A stretch of DNA of 64,000 nucleotides from Caecibacteroides pullorum (lineage in GTDB: Bacteria; Bacteroidota; Bacteroidia; Bacteroidales; Bacteroidaceae): positions 62,001-126,000 of the forward strand of contig NZ_JAAZTS010000007.1 in NCBI RefSeq assembly GCF_019239235.1. Reading direction: 5' to 3'. Shown piece after piece: positions 26,254 through 34,278 of this stretch. Under the pieces are notes generated by a model, which saw nothing but the letters and a program-made list of their open reading frames with translations, made no database searches and was not told the DNA's origin. The position numbers and the translations under genes were made by a program. Position 1 is the first letter of the stretch. Each line of letters opens with the position of its first letter.

Positions 26254-26290
26254 AGAGCCTGTCTCAAATTGTTAGGACGGGCTCTTCCTG
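26254..26290. terminator. Terminator between convergent island genes
   Basis: AGAGCC pairs with GGCTCT (arms 26254-26259 and 26280-26285), with additional partial pairing inside, preceded by an A-run and followed by TTCCTGTC. It lies between the convergent genes ending at 26157 and 26302. Confidence 0.55.
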
Positions 26291-26301
26291 TCAAAGATAA
26301 G

Positions 26302-26499
26302 TTATTTGCCACTGTCTGTTGAGCTAATCTCTCTAAAAATGCCTTTATTAACACATTCTGTAGCATCTGTATCATAATACACAATTCCATTAGGAAGAAT
26401 CTCTTTTATAAAAGGACAATAATATGTCCCCTTTGCTAAATTAACTCTCGATTGTTTATTAGCACAATCAATACACATTTTAAAACTATTATCATTCAT
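26302..26499 (-). CDS. Small Cys-containing protein, unknown function
   Basis: A 65-residue protein with 'CIDCANK' near the N-terminus and two further cysteines ('YYCPF', 'TECVN'), a spacing compatible with a single metal site. It has no recognised family. It is transcribed against its neighbours; the 26500-26701 stretch beyond it is AT-rich with no gene seen. Confidence 0.4.
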   Translation of the reverse strand: MNDNSFKMCIDCANKQSRVNLAKGTYYCPFIKEILPNGIVYYDTDATECVNKGIFREISSTDSGK

Positions 26500-26701
26500 A
26501 ATAATATGGATTATATAATTATTAACAATATTACCATGCTATTATCCTGTATACCAAGATAGTATAAATAAATGATATTACAATTTTTTGGGGTGTCTTT
26601 TTGTAATATTTCAAATCTCAAAAGATTTGTTTATAGACTAACCTTGCTGGATTTGTAGAAAGAAAAAGAGACAACATCCGTATTATCCACATTTCTTTTT
26701 G

Positions 26702-26709
26702 TACCTTTG
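26702..26709 (+). promoter_or_regulatory. Candidate -7 element of the DUF1016 nuclease gene
   Basis: TACCTTTG fits TAnnTTTG, 18 bp upstream of the ATG at 26728. No strong -33 element is visible. Confidence 0.45.
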
Positions 26710-26727
26710 TTGGCAAATAATAAGCAT

Positions 26728-27858
26728 ATGAGCGATTTACAGACATACGCCAAGGCGGTACGGGTTATTAAGGAAGCGATATTGCGTAGTCAGTATCGTG
26801 CAGCATCTTCTGCTAATAAGGAACAATTGTCATTGTATTATGGTATAGGTTGTTATGTTTCTAAAAATTCTCGTGAGGGCTTCTGGGGCAAAGGTGCAAT
26901 TGAGTCCATTAGCCAGCAACTGCAAAAGGAGTTGCCCGGGCTTCGTGGTTTCTCGGCATCGAACATAAAGAATATGCGTTCATTCTACGAAGAGTGGTCG
27001 CCTGTTATAAATCGCCAGCCAATGGCTGACGAAAATAAAACGCTAACTGCGGTTAGCGATTCGGAACTTAACGAGCAAATGTTGCTTATTGAAATTCGCC
27101 AGCCGATGGCTGACGAATTTAATTGGGCGGACTTTGTTGCCATCGGTTTTAGCCATCATATTGAGATTATAACAAAAGCAAAATCATTAGAAGCCCGCTT
27201 GTTCTATATCCACGAATCAGCCACACGGTTTTGGAATAAATACGTTTTGCGAGATTATCTCAAGGCTGATTTGTACAACCACCGAGGAACGCTCCCCAAT
27301 AATTTCACCGCTACAATGCCGAGTACAAAGCAGGCATTAAAGGCAGTAAACGCATTCAAGGATGAATACTTGTTGGATTTTATCAATGTAGAAGAACTTG
27401 ATACACAAGATGAAGACTTGAACGAACGTGTGCTCGAAAAGTCCATTGTGGATAACATCAAAAGGTTTATCCTGACCTTCGGACAAGATTTTATTTTCGT
27501 AGGCGACCAATACAGATTGGAGGTTTCGGGAGAGGAAATGTTTGTTGATTTGCTTTTCTTCAATCGAGAACTAAACTCACTCGTTGCCGTCGAGCTAAAA
27601 TCAGGGAAATTCCGTTCTTCATACTTAGGACAATTGAGTACATATCTGTCGGCTCTTGACACATATGTAAGGAAACCACACGAAAACCCTGCAATTGGCA
27701 TCCTGTTATGTCGCGATATGAATCAGTCATTCGTTGAGTTTGCTATTCGAGACTATGACAAGCCTATGGGCGTTGCAACTTATAGGGCAACGAAAGATAT
27801 GCCCGAGCGATTGCGCAATGCACTACCCGATATTGAAGAATTAAAGAAACTACTATAA
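26728..27858 (+). CDS. DUF1016 / YhcG-type PDDEXK nuclease
   Basis: A 376-residue protein with the YhcG N-terminal helical domain ('YYGIGCYVSKNSREGFWGKGAIESISQQLQKELPG', 'GFSASNIKNMRSFYEEW') and a C-terminal PDDEXK nuclease core with 'MFVDLLFFNRELNSLVAVELKSGKF', the expected D...ExK residues. The ATG at 26728 is preferred over an upstream TTG. The linker (about residues 94-130) is made largely of two copies of 'RQPMADE' encoded by palindromic DNA (see repeat entries). These proteins often sit in defence or mobile regions; the substrate is not known here. Confidence 0.88.
   Translation: MSDLQTYAKAVRVIKEAILRSQYRAASSANKEQLSLYYGIGCYVSKNSREGFWGKGAIESISQQLQKELPGLRGFSASNIKNMRSFYEEWSPVINRQPMADENKTLTAVSDSELNEQMLLIEIRQPMADEFNWADFVAIGFSHHIEIITKAKSLEARLFYIHESATRFWNKYVLRDYLKADLYNHRGTLPNNFTATMPSTKQALKAVNAFKDEYLLDFINVEELDTQDEDLNERVLEKSIVDNIKRFILTFGQDFIFVGDQYRLEVSGEEMFVDLLFFNRELNSLVAVELKSGKFRSSYLGQLSTYLSALDTYVRKPHENPAIGILLCRDMNQSFVEFAIRDYDKPMGVATYRATKDMPERLRNALPDIEELKKLL
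27012..27116 (+). repeat. Three palindromic DNA repeats inside the DUF1016 coding region
   Basis: The 21-bp palindromes at 27012-27032 and 27096-27116 read TCGCCAGCC-A/G-ATGGCTGACGA and each encode 'RQPMADE'. Between them CGCTAACTGCGGTTAGCG (27041-27058) forms another hairpin. All stay in frame and lengthen the linker between the two domains. Confidence 0.8.
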
Positions 27859-27863
27859 ATAAG

Positions 27864-27912
27864 AACGCAGACAAAAGAAAATAATCATCATTCGTTTTTG
27901 TCTGCGTTTCTT
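27864..27912 (+). terminator. Terminator after DUF1016 gene
   Basis: A 13-bp perfect stem AACGCAGACAAAA / TTTTGTCTGCGTT (27864-27876 and 27896-27908) followed by TCTTTT, directly after the stop codon. Confidence 0.85.
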
Positions 27913-27916
27913 TTAT

Positions 27917-27924
27917 TACCTTTG
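27917..27924 (+). promoter_or_regulatory. Orphan -7-like element near right island end
   Basis: TACCTTTG matches TAnnTTTG but no plus-strand gene follows; only the right att-like repeat lies downstream. It may be a relic promoter that once drove a gene across the junction. Confidence 0.3.
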
Positions 27925-27968
27925 TGCCGTCAGAGTTATCACATTGAAGCATAACAATGAAGAACTCA

Positions 27969-27998
27969 GAAATACGAACGGTTGCTATCTCGTTACCC
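27969..27998 (+). repeat. Right att-like direct repeat
   Basis: GAAATACGAACGGTTGC-TATC-TCGTTACCC, the partner of 23592-23620. The 110 bp from here to the next gene (28111) show no other feature. Confidence 0.6.
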
Positions 27999-28110
27999 AA
28001 TTTTCAAGCAATCCGACCAACCGATTTATTCTAAACGAGTTATCTTTTCTTACAAAAAACTTTGATATCTATGTGTTGTGGCTTGTCTATTTAATGTTTA
28101 CTTTATCTTT

Positions 28111-28719
28111 TCAGATCTGGTCCGCTTCCACATAGCCGTGCATCACAGCATAGATGGTAAGGCCCGAGACGGACTTGATACCCAGCTTCTCCGTGATGTT
28201 TTTGCGATGGCTGATGACGGTAGTCAGGCTGATGTTCAGGCGGTCGGCTATCTCCTTGTTGATAAATCCCTTGACCACCAGCACCAGCACTTCTATCTCG
28301 CGTGCCGTCAGTTCGTGACCGGCAGGCACATTGGTCGGCTGGTCGGTGAGAGCAGGCAGCTTGCCGGGGTGACCATGCCGATGGCCATGTCCATGCAGTT
28401 GGACGATGCTCCGCACCAGTTCTTTTTCCGGCTGACAGATGTTCAGTGTCAGCACGCCTGCCAGTTGCGGACCGGCTTCGCCCGCGGCCAGTACGATGGT
28501 CTTGGGCCGTCGCGGCAGGAAGAACGCCGTATGCTCGAGGTACACCTGCGACGAGATGAAGTAGTGGGCATACATGTCGGGCGTGTCGTCCATAAAGGCT
28601 GCAAACGAGGGGAACGTACGGATGACGGCGCCAGGGATCAGCTCTTCGAGCAGGTCGCTCAGCCCCAGGTTGCTCAGGGTGTTGGGGTCGATGATGGCGA
28701 TTTCGGGAGTGGATGTCAT
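28111..28719 (-). CDS. LuxR-type regulator with degenerate receiver and His-rich linker
   Basis: A 202-residue protein. The C-terminus (about 138-202) is a LuxR/GerE helix-turn-helix ('LTAREIEVLVLVVKGFINKEIADRLNISLTTVISHRKNI'). The N-terminus looks like a receiver fold ('IAIIDPNTLSNLGLSDLL') but the usual phosphoacceptor aspartate and conserved Lys are not apparent. The linker has five alternating histidines (109, 111, 113, 115, 117), suggesting possible metal binding. ATG 28719 is preferred over a TTG two codons upstream. It is 20 bp downstream of the oxidoreductase gene and may share its transcript. Confidence 0.82.
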   Translation of the reverse strand: MTSTPEIAIIDPNTLSNLGLSDLLEELIPGAVIRTFPSFAAFMDDTPDMYAHYFISSQVYLEHTAFFLPRRPKTIVLAAGEAGPQLAGVLTLNICQPEKELVRSIVQLHGHGHRHGHPGKLPALTDQPTNVPAGHELTAREIEVLVLVVKGFINKEIADRLNISLTTVISHRKNITEKLGIKSVSGLTIYAVMHGYVEADQI

Positions 28720-28739
28720 AATCAAGAGTTAAGTTATGG

Positions 28740-30374
28740 TTATTTATTTCCTTCGCAATATTCTGCCGCAGCCTCGGCACACCGTTCGCCATCCACACCA
28801 GCCGAGACGATGCCGCCGGCATAGCCAGCTCCCTCACCGCAGGGGAAGAGGCCGCGCAGGCGGACATGTTGCAGGGTGTCGCGGTCGCGCACGATGCGGA
28901 CGGGTGCCGACGTGCGGGTCTCTACGGCTATCATCACGGCGTCGTTGGTCAGGAAGCCATGGGCGTTGCGGCCGAACTGCTGGAAGCCTTTGGCCAGACG
29001 GCCGGCGATGAACGGGGGCAGCCAGAAGTGCAGGGGCGAGGCAATCAGGCCGGGGGCGTACGACGTCTCAGGCAGGTCGGCACTGAGGCGGCGGTTCACG
29101 AAGTCGGCCATGCGCTGGGCGGGCGCCGTCTGCCGGCGATTGCCCTGCTGCCAGCAGAGGCGTTCGAGGTGTTCCTGGAAGGAAAGCATATTTAATGAAG
29201 AATGAAGAATGGAAGCTGCGCTTCCGAATGAAGAATTTCTATCATCGCCCAATAATTCTTCATTCTTCATTCTTAATTCTTCATTTTCCAGGTCTTCCGG
29301 CCGTATCTCCACCACCATGCCACTGTTGCTCCAGCGCGAGCCGCGGTTGCTGGGACTCATGCCGTTCACCACAATCTGTTCGGGACCGCTGGCGGCGGGC
29401 ACGATGAAGCCGCCAGGGCACATGCAGAAACTGTATACGCCACGGCCGTCTACCTGCGTGACGAAGCTGTATTCGGCGGCGGGCAGGTACTTGCCGCGTC
29501 CGTTCTTGTTGTGATACTGTATCTGGTCGATGAGGGTGGCAGGATGTTCTAGGCGCACGCCCACGGCGATACCCTTGGCCTCAATTTCCACGCCGTTGGC
29601 AGCCAGCCAGCGGTAGACGTCGCGGGCAGAGTGGCCCGTGGCCAGGATGACGGGGCCGAGGAACGTCTGACCCGTGTGGGTTTCGATACCCTTTACCTCG
29701 TCTCCCTCGATGAGCAGAGCGTCCATGCGTGTCTGGAAATGAACTTCGCCGCCACACTGAAGAATGGTGTTGCGCATGTTCTCGATGACGCGGGGCAGCT
29801 TGTCGGTGCCGATGTGCGGATGGGCGTCCACCAGGATGGAAGTGGAGGCGCCGTGCTGGCAGAAGACGTTGAGTATCTTGTCCACATTGCCGCGCTTCTT
29901 GCTGCGGGTGTAGAGCTTGCCGTCGGAGTAGGCTCCCGCGCCGCCTTCGCCGAAGCTGTAGTTCGACTCGGGGTCCACGGCCTGCGTGCGGCCGATCTGG
30001 GCCAGGTCTTTCTTGCGCTCGCGCACGTCCTTGCCGCGCTCCACCACCACGGGGCGCAGGCCCAGCTCGATGAGGCGCAGGGCGGCAAAGAGGCCGCCGG
30101 GACCGGCACCCACGACGATGACCTGCGGGCGTCCTTCCACGTTGGGGTAGTCCGTATGCTGGTATTCGTCGTCCTTGGGCACTTCGTTGACGTAGGCCCG
30201 CACGGTGAGGTTCACGAAGACCGTCCGTTGGCGGGCGTCGATGCTCCGCTTCAGGATGCGGGTGGCGTTGAGGGTTCTCTCGTCAAGGCCTTTCTCGCGT
30301 ACGAGATAGGCTTTCAATCGTTGTTCGTTGGCTGCTACCTCGGGTAGCACTCTGATCGTATATTCGTATGTCAT
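28740..30374 (-). CDS. FAD-dependent oxidoreductase (NAD(FAD)-utilising dehydrogenase family)
   Basis: A 544-residue flavoprotein. After an N-terminal alpha/beta domain (1-80) comes the dinucleotide-binding motif 'VIVVGAGPGGLFAALRL' (86-102), 'FGEGGAGAYSDGKL' (141-153), 'ILATGHSARDV' and 'FCMCPGGFIVPAAS', all typical of this widespread uncharacterised family. Residues about 364-395 are foreign: they are encoded by a palindromic GAATGAAGAAT-type repeat (29190-29287) inserted in frame. The surrounding conserved parts continue without a frameshift, so the gene is probably still active. It starts 6 bp after the radA stop and is co-transcribed with it. Confidence 0.88.
   Translation of the reverse strand: MTYEYTIRVLPEVAANEQRLKAYLVREKGLDERTLNATRILKRSIDARQRTVFVNLTVRAYVNEVPKDDEYQHTDYPNVEGRPQVIVVGAGPGGLFAALRLIELGLRPVVVERGKDVRERKKDLAQIGRTQAVDPESNYSFGEGGAGAYSDGKLYTRSKKRGNVDKILNVFCQHGASTSILVDAHPHIGTDKLPRVIENMRNTILQCGGEVHFQTRMDALLIEGDEVKGIETHTGQTFLGPVILATGHSARDVYRWLAANGVEIEAKGIAVGVRLEHPATLIDQIQYHNKNGRGKYLPAAEYSFVTQVDGRGVYSFCMCPGGFIVPAASGPEQIVVNGMSPSNRGSRWSNSGMVVEIRPEDLENEELRMKNEELLGDDRNSSFGSAASILHSSLNMLSFQEHLERLCWQQGNRRQTAPAQRMADFVNRRLSADLPETSYAPGLIASPLHFWLPPFIAGRLAKGFQQFGRNAHGFLTNDAVMIAVETRTSAPVRIVRDRDTLQHVRLRGLFPCGEGAGYAGGIVSAGVDGERCAEAAAEYCEGNK
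29190..29287 (+). repeat. MITE-like palindromic repeat inserted in a coding region (copy C)
   Basis: Left arm AATGAAGAATGAAGAAT (from 29194) and right arm AATTCTTCATTCTTCATTC (from 29253) belong to the same family as the copies at 4894 and 7803. In the minus-strand gene it adds about 32 in-frame residues ('NEELRMKNEELLGDD...'). Confidence 0.8.
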
Positions 30375-30380
30375 AGGTCC

Positions 30381-31748
30381 TTATCCAAAAAGTGTTCTGA
30401 AAGCTTCCTCCACCTTTCTCACCGGCACCAGCTCGATGTGCAGCTTCCGCGTGTCCAGTCCCTGCAGGTTGTGCTTGGGCAGGATGAAGCGCTTGAAGCC
30501 CAGCTTCTCGGCCTCGCCGATGCGTTGTTCGATGCGGTTCACGGGGCGTATCTCGCCCGAGAGTCCTACTTCGCCCGCCATGCACACTTCGGCTTCGATT
30601 TCCGTGTCCACGTTGCTCGATAGGATGGCGCTGATGACGGCCAGGTCGATGGCAGGGTCGTTCACCTTCAGGCCGCCGGCGATGTTCAGGAAGACGTCCT
30701 TCTGTGCCAGCTTGAAGCCTACGCGCTTTTCGAGCACGGCCAGGAGCATGTTCATGCGGCGCAGGTCGAAGCCCGTGGCCGAACGTTGCGGATTGCCGTA
30801 GACGGCGGAGCTGACCAGTGCCTGCGTCTCGATGAGAAACGGACGTACACCCTCGATGGCCGAAGCGATGGCTACACCGCTCATGCCTTCGTGGTCCTGG
30901 CTCAGTAGCAGTTCAGAAGGGTTGCTCACTTGTCGCAGGCCGTCCTGACGCATCTCGTAGATGCCCAACTCGGCGGTGCTGCCGAAGCGGTTCTTGATGC
31001 TGCGCAGGATGCGGTACAGGTAGTGCTGGTCGCCCTCGAACTGGAGGACGGTGTCCACAATGTGTTCCAGCACCTTGGGGCCCGCGATGCTGCCTTCCTT
31101 GTTGATGTGGCCGATGAGGATGACCGCTGTATGCGTCTCCTTGGCAAAGCGCAGGATGCTGGCGGCACACTCGCGCACCTGGGCGATGCTGCCGGGCGAG
31201 GACTCCAGCGCTTCGGTCGAGATGGTCTGTATGGAGTCGATGATGACCAGGTCGGGACGGGTGTTCTTGATGTGGACATAGATCTGTTCGAGCGACGTCT
31301 CGCAGACGATGAGGCAGTCGGACGACTGCTTGGTCAGTCGCTCGGCACGCAGCTTCAGCTGGCGGGCACTTTCCTCACCCGAGACGTAGAGTACGCGCTT
31401 CTCCGTCAGTCGCAGGACGGTCTGCAGCACCAGGGTCGATTTGCCGATGCCCGGCTCACCGCCTATCAGCACCAGCGACCCCTGTACCAGTCCACCGCCC
31501 AGCACACGGTTCAGCTCGGCGTCGTGCAGGTCGATGCGGGGTTCGTCTGCGGCCTCTATCTCGTCCAGCGTCACGGGTTTGGCTTTCGTCGGCGCGATGC
31601 CTGCCTCGGGTCGTCGGGCTACGGGTTCCTTGCGCACGATTTCCTCGACGAAGGTATTCCACTGCCCGCACGCAGGGCACTTTCCCTGCCACTTGGGCGA
31701 CTCCTGTCCGCAGTTGCTGCACACGTACACGGTTTTTTCTTTGGCCAT
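30381..31748 (-). CDS. radA: DNA repair protein RadA (Sms)
   Basis: A 455-residue protein with an N-terminal C4 zinc finger (CSNCGQESPKWQGKCPACGQW region, residues 9-29), a RecA-like ATPase with Walker A 'GGEPGIGKST' and the RadA-specific 'KNRFGS' motif, and a C-terminal Lon-protease-like domain. RadA drives branch migration at recombination intermediates. The ATG at 31748 gives the canonical 'MAKEKTVYVCSNCG' start; the frame extends upstream without conservation. A strong promoter lies 30-60 bp upstream. Confidence 0.97.
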   Translation of the reverse strand: MAKEKTVYVCSNCGQESPKWQGKCPACGQWNTFVEEIVRKEPVARRPEAGIAPTKAKPVTLDEIEAADEPRIDLHDAELNRVLGGGLVQGSLVLIGGEPGIGKSTLVLQTVLRLTEKRVLYVSGEESARQLKLRAERLTKQSSDCLIVCETSLEQIYVHIKNTRPDLVIIDSIQTISTEALESSPGSIAQVRECAASILRFAKETHTAVILIGHINKEGSIAGPKVLEHIVDTVLQFEGDQHYLYRILRSIKNRFGSTAELGIYEMRQDGLRQVSNPSELLLSQDHEGMSGVAIASAIEGVRPFLIETQALVSSAVYGNPQRSATGFDLRRMNMLLAVLEKRVGFKLAQKDVFLNIAGGLKVNDPAIDLAVISAILSSNVDTEIEAEVCMAGEVGLSGEIRPVNRIEQRIGEAEKLGFKRFILPKHNLQGLDTRKLHIELVPVRKVEEAFRTLFG

Positions 31749-31777
31749 ATCAGAACGTTTAAAAAAGATTGTGGCTT

Positions 31778-31808
31778 CAAAGATAGTGCAAACCGGGAGA
31801 AGCACAAA
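31778..31808 (-). promoter_or_regulatory. Promoter of radA operon
   Basis: On the minus strand TTTG, 19 bp, TATCTTTG: a perfect match to the Bacteroidetes -33/-7 promoter, about 30 bp upstream of the radA start. Confidence 0.72.
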
Positions 31809-32218
31809 GCGAAAACATAGTTTTCGGCTTTTTCGCCCTTCTCTTGTTTGGCTGCACCCTGCCAGCTTTCCTCCTTCTGTTGTCCCGATTGTTGACGGAC
31901 ATTTGTTGCTTTTTCTGTGTATATGCTTTCGTTTCCACTCTTTTTTCGGAGAACTCCGCCGGGGCCGGCATCCGTCGTCGTTTCCGTTATCGACGCTGTA
32001 AAGATACTCCTTCTTTTTGTACGGTCCAAAATTTGGCCCTCTGTAATCGCTAAAAATTTGTTAACAAAAACCTTGTTTTGTGTTAATAAAACTAATTCAT
32101 TGGTTTCCAGTGTAGAAAACAACGTTTTCGCGCTGGCAGGACGTCGTTTTCTTTTCGTTACGCTGTCACTATGTGTTTTTATGGATGGAATGCATTTGGT
32201 GTGTGAATGAAAAACGAG

Positions 32219-32285
32219 AACTGTCAACTGTCAACTGTAAGGCTGGAAATTGCAGGATTTCCCTTACAGCTGACAGTTGACAGTT
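32219..32285. repeat. Long hairpin repeat (AACTGTCAACTGTCA family)
   Basis: Arms of about 24 nt (32219-32242 and 32262-32285) built from tandem AACTGTC units end in GTAAGG / CCTTAC and enclose about 19 nt. A further single copy of the arm is at 32401-32424. Between them lies a 45-bp run of pure A/T (32321-32365). The gene-free stretch 31749-32659 holds the radA promoter, these repeats, two GTTAAC-containing inverted segments (about 32057 and 32475) and the carbonic anhydrase promoter; no gene was seen. Confidence 0.75.
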
Positions 32286-32400
32286 TTCTAATTTCAGTCT
32301 GGAAAAAAACGCTTACAACTTTTATATTATATATATAAATATATATATATAATATAAACTATAATTATCAATTTTCTCTCTGTCTCTTCCTGATTTTATA

Positions 32401-32424
32401 AACTGTCAACTGTCAGCTGTAAGG
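32401..32424 (+). repeat. Second copy of AACTGTC arm repeat
   Basis: AACTGTCAACTGTCAGCTGT-AAGG is nearly identical to the left arm of the hairpin at 32219, separated from it by an AT-only tract. Confidence 0.7.
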
Positions 32425-32534
32425 GGTGTGTGGAGTGGGCGTGCTGCTTGTTCTTGTAGATCAACGGTTTAGTTTTTGTTAACACGAAATTCGGTTTTCG
32501 TTAACAGATTTTTAGGGATTATAGGAGGCTTGTT

Positions 32535-32566
32535 TTTGGTCGTTACGTAGTGAAGCTTTAATTTTG
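32535..32566 (+). promoter_or_regulatory. Promoter of the carbonic anhydrase gene
   Basis: TTTG (32535-32538), 20 bp, TAATTTTG (32559-32566): excellent Bacteroidetes-type promoter. It implies a 5' leader of about 85 nt before the ATG at 32660. Confidence 0.68.
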
Positions 32567-32659
32567 CTGTATCGACGCAAGGGGAGAAGTGTGGCGGATG
32601 CCGGCCTGCCGAAGTATTCTCTCCGAAACAGTTTTCACTCAAAAAAGGTAAGGAAACGT

Positions 32660-33202
32660 ATGATTGATGAAATTCTGAAATACAACAAGCAGTTTGTGGC
32701 CGAAAAGGGTTATGAACGGTTTATCACGACAAAGTATCCCGACAAGAAGATAGCCATTCTGTCGTGCATGGATACGCGGCTGACGGAGCTGTTGCCCGCT
32801 GCACTGGGCATCAAGAACGGCGACGTGAAGATGATCAAGAATGCGGGAGGCATCATCTCACATCCCTTTGGGAGCGTGATTCGCAGTCTGCTGGTGGCCA
32901 TCTACGAACTGGGTGTGACGGAGGTGATGGTCATTGCCCACTCCGACTGCGGGGCGTGCCACATGAGCAGCGAACAGATGATAGCCCACATGAAGGCGCG
33001 GGGCATCAAGCAGGAGACGATTGACATGATGCGCTTCTGTGGCGTGGACTTCGAGTCGTGGCTTTATGGCTTCGGCGATACGGAGAAGTCGGTTCGACAG
33101 ACGGTGGACGCCATCCTGAACCATCCGCTCATCCCGCACGACATACGCGTGTCGGGCTACATCATCGACTCCGTGACGGGCGAGCTGACGCCGGTGGAAT
33201 AG
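32660..33202 (+). CDS. Beta-class carbonic anhydrase
   Basis: A 180-residue enzyme with the zinc ligands and catalytic dyad of beta-carbonic anhydrases: C36, D38 and R40 in 'SCMDTR', and H94 and C97 in 'HSDCGAC'. It catalyses reversible CO2 hydration in the cytoplasm. The ATG at 32660 follows a purine-rich AAGGTAAGGAAA stretch, and aligns with the family start; the frame is open upstream to 32564 but there it covers the promoter. It is convergent with the asparaginase gene with only 3 bp between the stops. Confidence 0.92.
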   Translation: MIDEILKYNKQFVAEKGYERFITTKYPDKKIAILSCMDTRLTELLPAALGIKNGDVKMIKNAGGIISHPFGSVIRSLLVAIYELGVTEVMVIAHSDCGACHMSSEQMIAHMKARGIKQETIDMMRFCGVDFESWLYGFGDTEKSVRQTVDAILNHPLIPHDIRVSGYIIDSVTGELTPVE

Positions 33203-33205
33203 GGG

Positions 33206-34243
33206 TCAGACGGTGATTTCGCCTGCCAGGGGGACAGTCATCAGGCGGCGCACTTCGTCGGGGCCGTAATTGTGACCCAGGAGGAACATCAGCTTGGTGA
33301 CGGCCGATTCGGTGGTGCTGTCGTAGCCGCTCACCACGCCGGCCTGCATCAGCCAGTAGCCCGTCTCGTAGCGTTCCATCTCGACCATGCCGGCATGGCA
33401 TTGGGTGACGTTGACAATGACGATTCCCCGCAGGCTGGCGGCTTGCAGAAGGCGTAGGAACCACTCCTTGCGGGGGGCGTTGCCCGAGCCGTAGGTTTCG
33501 AGCACTACGGCTTTCAGCCCTTCGGTGGCCAGCAGGGAGGCTACAATGTTTTCCTGAATGCCGGGGAAGAGCTTCAGGATGGCAATGTTGGTATCCAGCA
33601 GGTAGTGGGGTTTCAGCGTAGCTGCGCTGGGATGGGCGTGGATTTGCACATTATTATATTTAATGTGGATGCCGGCCGACGCCAGGTTGGGGTAGTTGAA
33701 CGAGCGGAAAGCATTGAAGTTTTCGGCGTTCATCTTGGTGGTACGGTTGCCGCGCATCAGGTGGTTTTCGAAGAAGATGCAGACTTCGGGTACCACGGGG
33801 CGTCCGTTGGGATGGCAGGCGGTGGCTATCTCGATGCTGGTCAGCAGATTTTCCTTGCCGTCGGTACGCAGGACGCCGATGGGCAGCTGCGAGCCGGTCA
33901 GGATGACGGGCTTGTTCAGGTTTTCGAGCATGAAGCTCAGTGCCGAAGCCGTGTAGGCCATCGTATCGGTGCCGTGCAGGATGACGAAGCCCGTGTACTG
34001 GTCGTAGTGGTCGCTAATGATGCGCACCAGTCGTTGCCACGCCTCGGGATCCATGTCCGACGAATCCATTGGAGGGTCGAACTGATATGTGTCAATGCAG
34101 AAACCGAAGTTTTGCAGCTCGGGAATGTGCTTCTGGAGCTGCTCCATGTTGAAGTTTTCCAGTGCACCTGTCTCGGGGTTTTCTATCATTCCGATAGTAC
34201 CGCCGGTGTATATTAGCAAAACGGAAGTATTATTGGCGACCAT
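33206..34243 (-). CDS. ansA: L-asparaginase, type I (cytoplasmic)
   Basis: A 345-residue asparaginase without a signal peptide. Both active-site threonine motifs are present: 'IYTGGTIGM' near the N-terminus and 'LHGTDTMAYTASAL' near residue 90. It hydrolyses asparagine to aspartate and ammonia, which fits with the aspartate-consuming threonine operon next door, although the two are divergently transcribed. The ATG at 34243 is preferred over an upstream TTG. A -7-like TATATTTG (minus strand, 34271-34278) lies about 30 bp upstream. Confidence 0.93.
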   Translation of the reverse strand: MVANNTSVLLIYTGGTIGMIENPETGALENFNMEQLQKHIPELQNFGFCIDTYQFDPPMDSSDMDPEAWQRLVRIISDHYDQYTGFVILHGTDTMAYTASALSFMLENLNKPVILTGSQLPIGVLRTDGKENLLTSIEIATACHPNGRPVVPEVCIFFENHLMRGNRTTKMNAENFNAFRSFNYPNLASAGIHIKYNNVQIHAHPSAATLKPHYLLDTNIAILKLFPGIQENIVASLLATEGLKAVVLETYGSGNAPRKEWFLRLLQAASLRGIVIVNVTQCHAGMVEMERYETGYWLMQAGVVSGYDSTTESAVTKLMFLLGHNYGPDEVRRLMTVPLAGEITV

Positions 34244-34270
34244 ACAATGTTTTATTTCACAATTTCTCTG

Positions 34271-34278
34271 CAAATATA
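34271..34278 (-). promoter_or_regulatory. Candidate -7 element of the asparaginase gene
   Basis: TATATTTG on the minus strand, with a TTTG about 23 bp further upstream, slightly longer than usual. Confidence 0.5.

Larger units (their letters stand above)
23592..27998. mobile_element. AT-rich integrated island flanked by att-like direct repeats
   Basis: The segment between two imperfect 29-30 bp direct repeats (23592-23620 and 27969-27998) is clearly more AT-rich than both flanks. It begins with a truncated tyrosine integrase next to the left repeat and carries unrelated accessory genes: J-domain membrane protein, small envelope proteins, Cys-containing small protein and DUF1016 nuclease. This is the layout of a decayed integrative element. 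No relaxase, replication or transfer genes remain, so it would not move by itself. Confidence 0.6.

Noticed and set aside
26254..26290. GAGCCTGTCTCAAA considered as an insertion-sequence end
   Set aside because: No transposase, no second end and the segment pairs with the following GGCTCT as a terminator between convergent genes.
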